A DNA stretch of 64,000 nt from Candidatus Gemmiger faecavium (GTDB lineage: Bacteria > Bacillota > Clostridia > Oscillospirales > Ruminococcaceae), in contig DXFO01000009.1 in the NCBI GenBank assembly GCA_019114415.1, positions 1 to 64,000 of the forward strand, read 5' to 3'. How positions within the stretch are numbered: position 1 is the stretch's first letter; the number at the start of each line of letters is the position of its first letter. Of this stretch, positions 25,755 to 33,872 are shown in pieces. Below the pieces are notes generated by a model. The model had not been told where the DNA came from. It saw nothing but the letters and a program-made list of their open reading frames with translations, and did not search any database. The position numbers were made by a program, and so were the translations under genes.

Positions 25755-26836
25755 GCCGGTACCTCCTCATGGGGGAGCGGGAGCCGCACGGTGAAGGTAC
25801 TGCCCTTGCCCGGGGTGCTGGTCACCGAGACGGTCCCGTCCGAAAGTTCCAGGATGCGCTGCACCAGCGCCAGGCCAAGGCCGTTGCCCTCGGTGGCGTG
25901 GGAGGTGTCGCCCTGATAGAATTTGTCGAAAATTTTTGCCATGGTCCCCGGGTCCATGCCGCAGCCGGTGTCCGACACGGCGACGGTGATGCCGTCCGGG
26001 CCGGAGGTCTGGCGCAGGGTGACGCGGCCGCCCTCCGGCGTGAACTTGATGGCGTTGGAAAGCAGGTTGGTCCACACCAGTTCCATCAGCCCTTCGTCGG
26101 CGCAGACCGTGGCGCGGTCCTCCAGGTCGGCGTCAAACTCAATGTGCTTGCGCTCCCACTGGTCCTCAAACTGCAGGGCGCAGGCGCACAGCTGGGCGCA
26201 GAGGTCGTAGGACTGGGGCATGGGCTGGATGACCTGTTTCTCCAGCTTGTTCAGCTTGAGCATGTTGGTGATGAGGTTGGACAGCCGCCGGGTAGCCTGC
26301 AGGATGGTGTCGGTGCATTCCCGGCGCTGGGCTTCACTCAGATGGCCGGTCTGCAGCAGTTCCGCATTGGTCTGGATGACCGCCAGGGGGGTCTTGATCT
26401 CGTGGGAGACGTTGGAGAAAAAATCGGTTTTCAAGGTCTCGATGCTGCCCAGTTCCTCCACCATCTTGTTGAAATCCACAAACAGCACGTCCAGATGGGT
26501 CCGCTTGTCGATGGTGTGCCGGGGCGGCAGGTACACTGAAAAATCCCCCGCCGCCACCCGGCGGGCGGCTTCGGAAAATTCCTCGATGGGTTTCTGGTAA
26601 CGGCGGCGGATGATCAGCCCGGTGATCAGGGTGACCGCCGCCGATGCCGCCACCCAGAACCCCAGCACCCCCGCCACGTTGGCGGCGGGCAGGCTGCGGT
26701 AGTCGATGAACTGGCCGATGATCATCATCTGCAAAGTGGTCAGGACGGCAAACATCCCGAAAAACAGCAGAAAAATGGGCAGGGGAAACAGCTCTTTCTT
26801 GACCCGCTCGTCCGAAAAACGGCTCTGCTTTTTCAT
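25751..26836 (-). CDS. Sensor histidine kinase, intramembrane-sensing type
   Basis: The product is 361 residues. Two helices at about 18-40 and 54-77 are separated by only about 13 external residues, typical of kinases that sense within the membrane. A HAMP-like region, HisKA with NVSHEIKTPLAVIQT (His145) and HATPase_c with NLLSNAIKFTPEGG, DTGCGM and NGLGLALVQ follow. It shares a 4-nt overlap with both neighbours. It presumably phosphorylates the response regulator at 26833. Confidence 0.93.
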   Translation of the reverse strand: MKKQSRFSDERVKKELFPLPIFLLFFGMFAVLTTLQMMIIGQFIDYRSLPAANVAGVLGFWVAASAAVTLITGLIIRRRYQKPIEEFSEAARRVAAGDFSVYLPPRHTIDKRTHLDVLFVDFNKMVEELGSIETLKTDFFSNVSHEIKTPLAVIQTNAELLQTGHLSEAQRRECTDTILQATRRLSNLITNMLKLNKLEKQVIQPMPQSYDLCAQLCACALQFEDQWERKHIEFDADLEDRATVCADEGLMELVWTNLLSNAIKFTPEGGRVTLRQTSGPDGITVAVSDTGCGMDPGTMAKIFDKFYQGDTSHATEGNGLGLALVQRILELSDGTVSVTSTPGKGSTFTVRLPLPHEEVPA

Positions 26837-27504
26837 TTCAGCACCGCCTTGTAGCCCAGGCCCCGCACCGTCTTGATGGTAAAGCCGTCGCAGCCGGAAA
26901 ATTTGTCCCGCAGCTTGGTGATGTAGACGTCCACCGCCCGCAGGCTGGTCTCGGTCTCCATGCCCCAGAATTCGTCCATCAGCTGCGCCCGGGTAAAGGT
27001 CTTGTTGGGGTAGGACAGCAGCTTGTACAGGATGTTGAACTCCCGGGTGGTGACGGGAATGTCCTCCCCGTCCGCCACGGCGGTGACTGCGTCGGCATCC
27101 AGGGTCAGGTTGCCCACCGTCAGACGCCGCTCCATCTCAATGTTGGCCCGGCGCAGCAGGGCCCGCACCCGCAGCAGCAGTTCCGCCAGCTCGATGGGCT
27201 TGACCATGTAGTCGTCGATGCCTAGCTGAAAGCCTTTCTGTTTGGCGCTCATGTCGTCCCGGGCGGACATGAACAGGATGGGGATGGTCCGGTTCACCCG
27301 GCGGATGGTCTCGGCAAAGGAAAAACCGTCCTCCCCGGGCATCATGATGTCGGAGATGATCAGGTCGTAGAGGGTGTTGTACATCTCCTCATAGGCGGCG
27401 GCTGCCGACAGGCAGCCGGTGGCCGCAAAGCCGCTGTCGTTCAGATAGGTGCAGACCGCCTGGTTCAGCTTGGCGTCGTCCTCCACCACAAGAATATGGA
27501 CCAT
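26833..27504 (-). CDS. Response regulator, OmpR family
   Basis: The product is 223 residues. The receiver domain has EDD at 8-10, Asp52 in ISDIMMP and the DYMVKPIE lysine. The winged-helix domain contains TREFNILYKLLSYPNKTFTR and ends TVRGLGYKAVLK. ATG 27504 has GGGAGGAAA just upstream; a longer frame to 27573 overlaps the promoter. Three identically built promoters in this window (27560, 32856, 33756) share a box that this protein is the best candidate to bind, including its own. Confidence 0.93.
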   Translation of the reverse strand: MVHILVVEDDAKLNQAVCTYLNDSGFAATGCLSAAAAYEEMYNTLYDLIISDIMMPGEDGFSFAETIRRVNRTIPILFMSARDDMSAKQKGFQLGIDDYMVKPIELAELLLRVRALLRRANIEMERRLTVGNLTLDADAVTAVADGEDIPVTTREFNILYKLLSYPNKTFTRAQLMDEFWGMETETSLRAVDVYITKLRDKFSGCDGFTIKTVRGLGYKAVLK

Positions 27505-27559
27505 GGGTTTCCTCCCTTGTATTGCCTGGGATGCCGGCCTGCCCGGTCGGGATAAGGGC

Positions 27560-27613
27560 ATTGTACCCGCCAAATATTTGCGGGCCGTTTGGGTTTTGTT
27601 TGAGAATTGTTAA
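27560..27613 (-). promoter_or_regulatory. Activator-type promoter of the RR-kinase operon
   Basis: On the minus strand a TTAACA..TCTCAAACAAAAC box (27593-27613) is followed after exactly 27 nt by -10 TACAAT (27560-27565). There is no recognisable -35, as expected for an activated promoter. Its geometry is shared with 32856-32909 and 33756-33809. Confidence 0.75.
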
Positions 27614-28069
27614 CGGAGCCGCCGCCCCGCTTCTATTCTGATTCTATGAAACGGGGCGGGGATTGTCAAACCGGGATTGATGTCAAAAGCAGTAGTCAAT
27701 ATGCACAAATACAAGTGTAAAATTTGTGCAAAATAGCCATATGACCCGTTTCGCTCCCGCGAGGGAGGGCGGGCTTGGAAAACGAAATGAGAGAAAACGG
27801 ACGGAAAACCGTTCAAAAGCGGGCAGGGAAAAGCAGGGGAGAGGCGGGCGGACGGCCGGATGGCCGGGGGCGAAAAGAGCTTTTGACACCGGAAAACTCC
27901 ACCCGAACCGTGCCGCCGGACGCCCGTTTGCGAGGTGAAATTCCAAAAGACGATGTAAAAACCGGGGGTTACGCGGTATCCGTTGAACAAAACTGTGCAT
28001 TTTGACAAGATAGAGTCACAGGAGTTCCGCAGACGGTGCGGGACCGGAAAAAGAAGGAGGAAACTCACA
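27614..28069. other. Intergenic region before lipoprotein and GH3 genes
   Basis: No gene is supported. The only structure I see is an inverted repeat GCACAAAT (27703-27710) and ATTTGTGC (27722-27729) with an 11-nt centre, which could be an operator. I found no convincing -35/-10 pair for the plus-strand genes. The region is AT-richer than the neighbouring genes. Confidence 0.45.
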
Positions 28070-28687
28070 ATGACTCGTACGAATATTGCAAAGACCGTGG
28101 CCGCAGGTGCTCTGGCGGCTGTTATGGCTGTCTCCATGACCGGCTGCAGCTCCGGCGGCAGCGGCGAGATCAGCGCCACCTACATGATCAGCAACGCCAC
28201 CTACCTGGATTCCATCGCCTGGTACTCCAGCGACGACATCATGCTGGTCACCAACTCCGACAACACCTACGACCTCTACTACAAGAACGACATCTTCGGC
28301 ACCACCGACCCCGGCGTCAAGGGCAACAAGACCATCATCTACAGCGGTACCTACACCTCTGAGGCTTCCGCCGACGGCGACGCCACCCATGTGGACATCA
28401 CCCTGTCCACCCCCACCCGCATCTACTTTGAGCAGCACGGCAAGGCTTACGGCCGCAACGGCTACGCGACCAACATGATGCTGGACACCGCCAACTGGAC
28501 CGACGCCATGACCACCCTGGCTTTCCCCGCCGGCAGCGAGGACGGTTCCGCCGACTTCCTGGCCAAGTACGGCAAGGAGATCACCATGACCGTGGAAGAT
28601 CCTTCTCTCTCCCCGGACGACACCACCCTGTCCTACCGCATCGTTGAGATGTCTGTGGACACCCTGGACATCACCGGCAACGAGTGA
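28070..28687 (+). CDS. Lipoprotein upstream of GH3 glucosidase
   Basis: The product is 205 residues with lipobox SMTGC (Cys about 25) and a globular domain rich in beta strands and aromatic residues (SIAWYSSDDIML, YDLYYKNDIFG). AAGGAGG lies before ATG 28070; an upstream in-frame start at 27983 would place a charged segment ahead of the signal peptide and is rejected. It lies 52 nt before the GH3 gene and is probably co-transcribed. I know of no function; substrate binding or accessory action for the glucosidase is possible. Confidence 0.8.
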   Translation: MTRTNIAKTVAAGALAAVMAVSMTGCSSGGSGEISATYMISNATYLDSIAWYSSDDIMLVTNSDNTYDLYYKNDIFGTTDPGVKGNKTIIYSGTYTSEASADGDATHVDITLSTPTRIYFEQHGKAYGRNGYATNMMLDTANWTDAMTTLAFPAGSEDGSADFLAKYGKEITMTVEDPSLSPDDTTLSYRIVEMSVDTLDITGNE

Positions 28688-28739
28688 TCGCAACGCCCGC
28701 TGCACCGCATCCGGCTGAACGAAAAAGAGAGGAATCTTT

Positions 28740-31700
28740 ATGAAACAGAAAAACGCAAAGGCCAAAGGTTCCCTGCTGTGGAAGATCCTGAGCGTTGTGT
28801 TTGTGGTGCTGTTCGCCGTCACCATGATCGGCGGACCCATCGCCAACAACTACGCTTCCATCATCAACATGGTCCTGGGGACCGAGTCCACCAAGACCAT
28901 CGGCGATCCCGGCCAGACCTACTTTGAGGCGGACTTCACCTCCAGCGAGGATCAGGCGGCTTCGGCGGCCGAGATCTGCGAGAGCGTTGTGGCCAACGGC
29001 GCCACCCTGCTGCTCAATAACAACAGCGCCCTGCCCCTGGCGGAAGGCTCCAAGGTCACCCTGTTCGGCACCACCAGCGCAGACTTTGTCTACGGCGGCA
29101 CCGGTTCCGGCGGCATGGATACCTCCAACGCCACCAAGCTGAAAGACGCCCTGGAAGCCGACGGCTTCTCGGTCAACCCCACCATGTGGGACTTCTACAC
29201 CACCGGCGCGGGCTCCAGCTACGGCCTGGTCACCGCTTCCGGCTCGCTGAACAACTACATCTTCAACAACGCCGAGTTCCTCATCAATGAGGTCCCCCAG
29301 AGCGTCTACACCGACACCGAGTGGAATTCCGTCGCGGAATACGGCGACGCGGCCATCGTGGTGCTGGGCCGTATCTGCGGCGAGGGCGCTGACCTGCCCT
29401 GGTACAACTCCGGCGACGGCGACGGCAACATCCTCTCCCTCTCCACCGAGGAGCGGGACCTGCTGGCCAAGCTGGCAGAACTGAAAGCCGCCGGCCAGAT
29501 CAAAAAGATCGTGGTGCTGCTCAACGCCACCAACCCCATTGAGCTGGACTTCCTCAACCCCGAGATCTGTGGTGTGGATTACGGCATCGACGCCTGCCTG
29601 TGGGTGGGCGAGGTCGGCCAGACCGGCATCAACGCCATCGGCGACCTGCTCAAAGGCACCGTCAATCCCAGCGGCAAGCTGGTTGACACCTACTGCTACG
29701 ACAACCTGACCTCCCCCGCCATCCAGAACGCCCATGCCACCTCCTACACCAACGCGGCGGAAGCGGGCCTCTCCTTCGCGGAGAACAACGAGTACTACGT
29801 TGTCTATCAGGAAGGCATCTACGTGGGCTACCGCTACTACGAGACCCGCTACGAGGACTACGTCCTGGGCAACGCCAACGTGGGCGACTATGACTACGCC
29901 TCCACCGTGGCCTATCCCTTCGGCTACGGCCTGTCCTACACCACCTTCTCCTATGGTCCGCTGACCATGCAGGAGGAGGGCGACACCTTCACCTTCACGG
30001 TGGATGTCACCAACACCGGCGCCGTGGACGGCTCCGAGGTGGTGCAGATCTACATGCAGTCCCCCTACACCGACTATGACCGTGAAAACGGTGTGGAGAA
30101 AGCCTCCGTCGAGCTGGTGGGCTACACCAAGGTCAGCATCCCCGCCGGCGAGACTGCCACCGTCACCGTTACCGTGGACAAGAGCGAGATGCGCGCCTAC
30201 GACGCCAACGGCGCCGAGACCTACATCGTGGATGCGGGCAACTACTACTTTGCCGCAGGCAACGGCGCTCACGACGCGCTGAACAACATCCTGGCCGCCA
30301 AGGCTGCCCTGGGTGACACTGCCAACGGCACCGTGGATACCTCCCGCATGACCTCCGAGGGCAACGCTGCCCTGGCTGTCCAGTACAACCAGGCTTCCCT
30401 GGATACCACCACCTACGCCACCGCTTCCACCGGTGCGGCCATCACCAACCAGCTGGACCACGGTGACCTGAACAAGGTGGACGACGATACCTCCAACGAC
30501 GTGGTCTACGTCAGCCGCAGCGACTGGGCCGGCACCATGCCCCAGGCTCAGATCACCGCTACCTCTTACAGCGCCGCTGTCCAGATCCCGGCCAACGATC
30601 AGCTGGTCGCCGCTCTGAACGCCACGGTGGAGAACGTTCCCGTTTCCACCGCCGAGAGCGCTGCCGAGATGCCCACCATGGGCGCCGAGGGCAACCTGAA
30701 TCTGGCCCAGTTCGTGGGCGTGCCGCTGGACGGCAGCATCACCGTGGACGGCACCGAGTACACCTGGAGCAACCTGCTGGATCAGGTCACCTTCTCTGAG
30801 ATGGCCAAGCTCATCGGCCAGGCCTACCACTGCACCGCTCCCGTGGCCAGCGTCAACAAGCCGGTCACCAAGGACGAGAACGGCCCCCAGGGCATCACCG
30901 CGACCCTGACCGGCGGTTCCTCCTCCACCAGCTACACCTCCGCCGACCTGCTGGCGGCCACCTTCGACCCCTCCATCGCCGAGGCGGTGGGCCGCAGCAT
31001 GGGCAATGACTGCCTGCTGGCCAACGGCAAGGCGTACTCCGGCATTTACGGACCCGGCGTCAACATCCACCGCACGCCTTACTCCGGCCGTAACTTCGAG
31101 TACTACTCCGAAGATCCCTTCATCTCCGGCAAGACCTGCGCCGCCGAAGTCAGCGGCATCCAGTCCAAGGGCGTCTACGTCTACATGAAGCACTTCGCCC
31201 TCAACGACCAGGAGACCGCCCGCGACGGCATCAGCGTCTGGACCAACGAGCAGGCTGCCCGTGAGATCTACCTCCAGGCCTTTGAGTACCCCGTGGAGGA
31301 GGCCAACGCCTACTGCGTCATGACTTCCTTCAACCGCATCGGCTGCGTCTGGGCCGGCGGCGACTACAACCTGCTGACCAACATCCTGCGGGGTGAGTGG
31401 GGCATGGAAGGCTTTGCCGTCACCGACTTCTCCAACTCCAACGACTACATGGATGTTGTGCAGGGCGTTCTGGCCGGCGGCGATGCCTGGGACTGCAACG
31501 ACGCCACCAAGTGGACCGACAAGCTGCGTGAGTATCAGGACGACGCCACCGTTGTCAGCGCCATGCGCCAGGCAACCGCCCGCATCCTGTACACCGTGGC
31601 CAACTCCAACGCCATGAACGGCGTCAGCCCCAACATGCAGGTGGTGGAAGTCATCACCTGGTGGCAGATCGCCTTCATCGTCTGCGATGTGGTGTTCGGC

Positions 31701-31781
31701 CTGCTGGCAGTGCTGTCCATCGTCATGGCGGTGCGCAGCGGCAAAAAGGCCAAGGCGGCCAAACAGGCGGACAACACCTGA
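28740..31781 (+). CDS. GH3 family beta-glycosidase, inverted domain order, membrane-tethered
   Basis: The product is 1013 residues. The order is reversed relative to common GH3 enzymes: first the alpha/beta sandwich and fibronectin-III-like part (about 70-560), then the TIM barrel (about 640-950) with GPGVNIHRTPYSGRNFEYY near 770, KHFALND near 817 and the presumed nucleophile Asp896 in FAVTDFSN. Such permuted GH3 proteins are known in Ruminococcus-type bacteria. One helix near 13-33 and another near 974-995 would anchor both ends, with the enzyme outside and a lysine-rich tail inside. It likely removes terminal beta-glucose or similar sugars from glycosides at the surface. Confidence 0.9.
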   Translation: MKQKNAKAKGSLLWKILSVVFVVLFAVTMIGGPIANNYASIINMVLGTESTKTIGDPGQTYFEADFTSSEDQAASAAEICESVVANGATLLLNNNSALPLAEGSKVTLFGTTSADFVYGGTGSGGMDTSNATKLKDALEADGFSVNPTMWDFYTTGAGSSYGLVTASGSLNNYIFNNAEFLINEVPQSVYTDTEWNSVAEYGDAAIVVLGRICGEGADLPWYNSGDGDGNILSLSTEERDLLAKLAELKAAGQIKKIVVLLNATNPIELDFLNPEICGVDYGIDACLWVGEVGQTGINAIGDLLKGTVNPSGKLVDTYCYDNLTSPAIQNAHATSYTNAAEAGLSFAENNEYYVVYQEGIYVGYRYYETRYEDYVLGNANVGDYDYASTVAYPFGYGLSYTTFSYGPLTMQEEGDTFTFTVDVTNTGAVDGSEVVQIYMQSPYTDYDRENGVEKASVELVGYTKVSIPAGETATVTVTVDKSEMRAYDANGAETYIVDAGNYYFAAGNGAHDALNNILAAKAALGDTANGTVDTSRMTSEGNAALAVQYNQASLDTTTYATASTGAAITNQLDHGDLNKVDDDTSNDVVYVSRSDWAGTMPQAQITATSYSAAVQIPANDQLVAALNATVENVPVSTAESAAEMPTMGAEGNLNLAQFVGVPLDGSITVDGTEYTWSNLLDQVTFSEMAKLIGQAYHCTAPVASVNKPVTKDENGPQGITATLTGGSSSTSYTSADLLAATFDPSIAEAVGRSMGNDCLLANGKAYSGIYGPGVNIHRTPYSGRNFEYYSEDPFISGKTCAAEVSGIQSKGVYVYMKHFALNDQETARDGISVWTNEQAAREIYLQAFEYPVEEANAYCVMTSFNRIGCVWAGGDYNLLTNILRGEWGMEGFAVTDFSNSNDYMDVVQGVLAGGDAWDCNDATKWTDKLREYQDDATVVSAMRQATARILYTVANSNAMNGVSPNMQVVEVITWWQIAFIVCDVVFGLLAVLSIVMAVRSGKKAKAAKQADNT

Positions 31782-31840
31782 TTTCCGACATTTCCCAAAA
31801 GAAGTCTTCTCTTCTTTTTGCTTCTTCTTTTTTCTTACAC

Positions 31841-31886
31841 AACCCCAAAGCGGGACCGGATCTTCCGGCCCCGCTTTGGGGTTTTT
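31841..31886. terminator. Bidirectional terminator after GH3
   Basis: AACCCCAAAGCGGG plus CCGGA pairs with TCCGG plus CCCCGCTTTGGGGTT, with a 3-nt loop and a T-run. The stop codon of the opposing membrane-protein gene (31885-31887) lies inside the T-run, so the signal is shared. Confidence 0.88.
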
Positions 31887-32808
31887 AGTGCAGTTTTTTT
31901 AGCTTGCGCCCTGCGTGCAGCACCATCAGGATGCCCAGCAGGGCCAGCAGCCCGCAGACGGCGCTGCCGGTGACCAGGTTCATGCGGCTGCGCACGGCGG
32001 GGGTGGAGGTGTCAAAGGCGGCCAGCATGGCGGTCTGCAGGGACAGCATGGACACCAGCGACGCCGCAAAGCTGATCTGTTTGATGGCCAGAAGCTCCGG
32101 GGACCGGCGGCGGTGAAAGCGGATGAGAAAGACCAGGGCGGAGATCAGGCAGTAAAAGTCATAGAGGGCCACGGCAAAGATCCAGTATCCGTCGTAGGAA
32201 AAGCCGCGGCCCTCCCGCACGATGAGAACGGCGACCCCCAGCATGGACAGGGACAACACCACCAGCAGCGCCCCGCACAGCCGGTAGGACCGCCAGCCGG
32301 AGCGCAGGCGGGCGGCGGGGTCATCCAGTTTGGCGGCGGCGCGGCTTGCGTGCAGCACCGCCGCCCGGGTCAGGCACAGCGCCAGGTAATACCCCGCCAG
32401 CACCATCAGCCATTGGGAGGACAGCCACCACCCGGCGGCCAGCTTGGACAGAGCCAGCAGGCCGTTCACCGCCAGGGAGCCGTACCCCGTCCATAGGATG
32501 CGGAATGTGTGGTCGTCATACAGGCGGGATAGCAGGGGATGCCGGTGGGCGGCGTCCGCGGCGGCCTGCAGCGGGCTTTTGCGGCGCACAAAAAGGACCA
32601 GAGCCCACACGGCCAGAGACAAAAATACCGCCGCCCCCGCGTAGACGGCATACTGTACCGGCTCGGGCGGCAGGGCAAGGCCTTCCGGTTCGGCCACGAT
32701 GACCAGCGATGCCGCCGCAAAAACCACCGCTCCCAGGCAGGAGGGCAGCAGCGGCGGGCGGGGAAAGGAGTTGGCCCGGCGGCGGGCAGGTCGGGTGTTG
32801 CAGGGCAT
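31885..32808 (-). CDS. Integral membrane protein of unknown function
   Basis: The product is 307 residues with about eight transmembrane helices, arranged as two at the N terminus, a cytoplasmic stretch with RHPLLSRLYDDHTFR, and six more. Arg-rich loops between helices suggest several cytoplasmic contacts. GGAGATG precedes ATG 32808 by 8 nt. I recognise no family. Its promoter carries the same box as the RR-kinase operon, so it is probably an envelope-stress target. Confidence 0.75.
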   Translation of the reverse strand: MPCNTRPARRRANSFPRPPLLPSCLGAVVFAAASLVIVAEPEGLALPPEPVQYAVYAGAAVFLSLAVWALVLFVRRKSPLQAAADAAHRHPLLSRLYDDHTFRILWTGYGSLAVNGLLALSKLAAGWWLSSQWLMVLAGYYLALCLTRAAVLHASRAAAKLDDPAARLRSGWRSYRLCGALLVVLSLSMLGVAVLIVREGRGFSYDGYWIFAVALYDFYCLISALVFLIRFHRRRSPELLAIKQISFAASLVSMLSLQTAMLAAFDTSTPAVRSRMNLVTGSAVCGLLALLGILMVLHAGRKLKKLH

Positions 32809-32855
32809 GGCAGCATCTCCATTGGGCAGGTCGGGCGGCGGAAAGAAGTGTCTTT

Positions 32856-32909
32856 ATGTTACCGTGGGTGCATTTGCGTTTTGTTGTGGTTTTGTTTGAG
32901 ATTTGTTAA
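32856..32909 (-). promoter_or_regulatory. Activator-type promoter of the membrane-protein gene
   Basis: On the minus strand TTAACAAATCTCAAACAAAAC is reduced here to its parts: TTAACA..TCT and CAAACAAAAC (32889-32909), 27 nt before -10 TAACAT (32856-32861). No good -35 is present. The same arrangement appears at 27560 and 33756. Confidence 0.72.
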
Positions 32910-32923
32910 TGGGCCGCGGCGGC

Positions 32924-32958
32924 AAAAACAGGGCACCCCGCCGCGGCGGAGCGCCCTG
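32924..32958 (-). terminator. Terminator after the four-helix membrane protein
   Basis: On the minus strand CAGGGCGCTCCGCC pairs with GGCGGGGTGCCCTG and is followed by TTTTT. Confidence 0.82.
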
Positions 32959-32993
32959 GGAGAAGCCTGGGGGCTGAGGGAGGAAAAGCGAAA

Positions 32994-33365
32994 TCAGTCC
33001 TCCAGCCCGCGGATGAGGGGAATCAGGCAGAGCATCAGCACAATGCCCGCCAGCCCGATGCCGATGCCGGGGATCAGCATGTTCCACAGCATGACCAGGC
33101 TCATGCCCAGACCCAGCATCAGCGCACCCACAATGCCCAGCAGGGCAATGGCCACAGTGCGGAAATTCAGGGACACGACGGGTTTGCCCTCCATCCGGCG
33201 GCGGACCAGAACCATGATGAGCAGTACCACAAGGCCCGCGCCGCCCGTCACGACGCCCTGGTTCATGGCGTTCCACTGGGGCAGAAGCGCCATGCACATG
33301 CCCAGGGCAAACAGAATGCCGCCGATGGTGGAAAGGATGAGGGTGACAAAGTTTTTCTTTTTCAT
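32994..33365 (-). CDS. Small four-helix membrane protein
   Basis: The product is 123 residues with four predicted helices (about 8-28, 38-55, 70-90, 95-115) and a short charged loop RRRMEGKPV between the second and third. It has an AGGAGGAAA ribosome-binding site and lies 52 nt after the repeat-protein gene, so they form an operon. No known family; it might cooperate with the preceding peptide at the membrane. Confidence 0.75.
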   Translation of the reverse strand: MKKKNFVTLILSTIGGILFALGMCMALLPQWNAMNQGVVTGGAGLVVLLIMVLVRRRMEGKPVVSLNFRTVAIALLGIVGALMLGLGMSLVMLWNMLIPGIGIGLAGIVLMLCLIPLIRGLED

Positions 33366-33417
33366 GGGGATTTCCTCCTGTAATGATCGTCAAACGATGG
33401 GGTGAAAGCGGCGGGGG

Positions 33418-33696
33418 TCAATGGTTTGCGCCGTCGTCCTGTTCCAGAAACGTGTCCACAAAGGCGGTCTCGATCTTTTTGTAACCGCCCACCACGGTAT
33501 CTTCCACTTTTTTGTAGCCGCCTACCACGGTGTCCTCCACCTTCTGGTAGGCGCCGGTGACCTTGTCGGCCATGCCGCCGGTCTTGAGGGAGCCGTCCTC
33601 CTCCAAAAAGGTATCCACAAATTTTTCCTTGATGCCCTTGCAGGCGTCAATGACTTTTTCCCCCAGCTTGCCGGGTTTCAGATGATATTCACTCAT
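33418..33696 (-). CDS. Small protein with 11-residue amphipathic repeats
   Basis: The product is 92 residues. Three near-identical 11-residue units run from 48 to 80 (GAYQKVEDTVV, GGYKKVEDTVV, GGYKKIETAFV), flanked by two copies of a FVDTFLE motif at 26-32 and 79-85. An 11-residue period is typical of amphipathic helices that lie on membranes. No signal peptide or Cys is present. AGGAGGT lies before ATG 33696; the longer open frame upstream is rejected. It is the first gene after a shared-box promoter and looks like a stress-induced envelope-associated protein. Confidence 0.75.
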   Translation of the reverse strand: MSEYHLKPGKLGEKVIDACKGIKEKFVDTFLEEDGSLKTGGMADKVTGAYQKVEDTVVGGYKKVEDTVVGGYKKIETAFVDTFLEQDDGANH

Positions 33697-33755
33697 GTCC
33701 GTGACCTCCTGGTTCTGTTGGGAAGCCGCGGTGGCTTTCCCTTCGTTGCGGACAC

Positions 33756-33809
33756 AGTATACGGCCGGATTGTTGGCGGTTTGCTTGCGTTTTGTTTGCG
33801 AAGTGTTAA
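33756..33809 (-). promoter_or_regulatory. Activator-type promoter of the repeat-protein operon
   Basis: On the minus strand TTAACACTTCG and CAAACAAAAC (33789-33809) lie 27 nt before -10 TATACT (33756-33761). No -35 is apparent. It is the third copy of the arrangement found at 27560 and 32856. Confidence 0.75.
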
Positions 33810-33824
33810 ATCGGGCGGCGGGCA

Positions 33825-33863
33825 TAAAAAATCCGCCGCCCGGTTTTTGCACCGGACGGCGGA
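33825..33863 (-). terminator. Terminator of the molybdenum uptake operon
   Basis: On the minus strand TCCGCCGTCCGGT pairs with ACCGGGCGGCGGA around an A-rich loop and is followed by six T. Confidence 0.82.
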
Positions 33864-33872
33864 AAGGTCTTT

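Noticed and set aside
27983-28069. N-terminal extension of the lipoprotein gene
   Set aside because: The ATG at 28070 has AAGGAGG and starts a proper lipoprotein signal; the extension would place charged residues before it.
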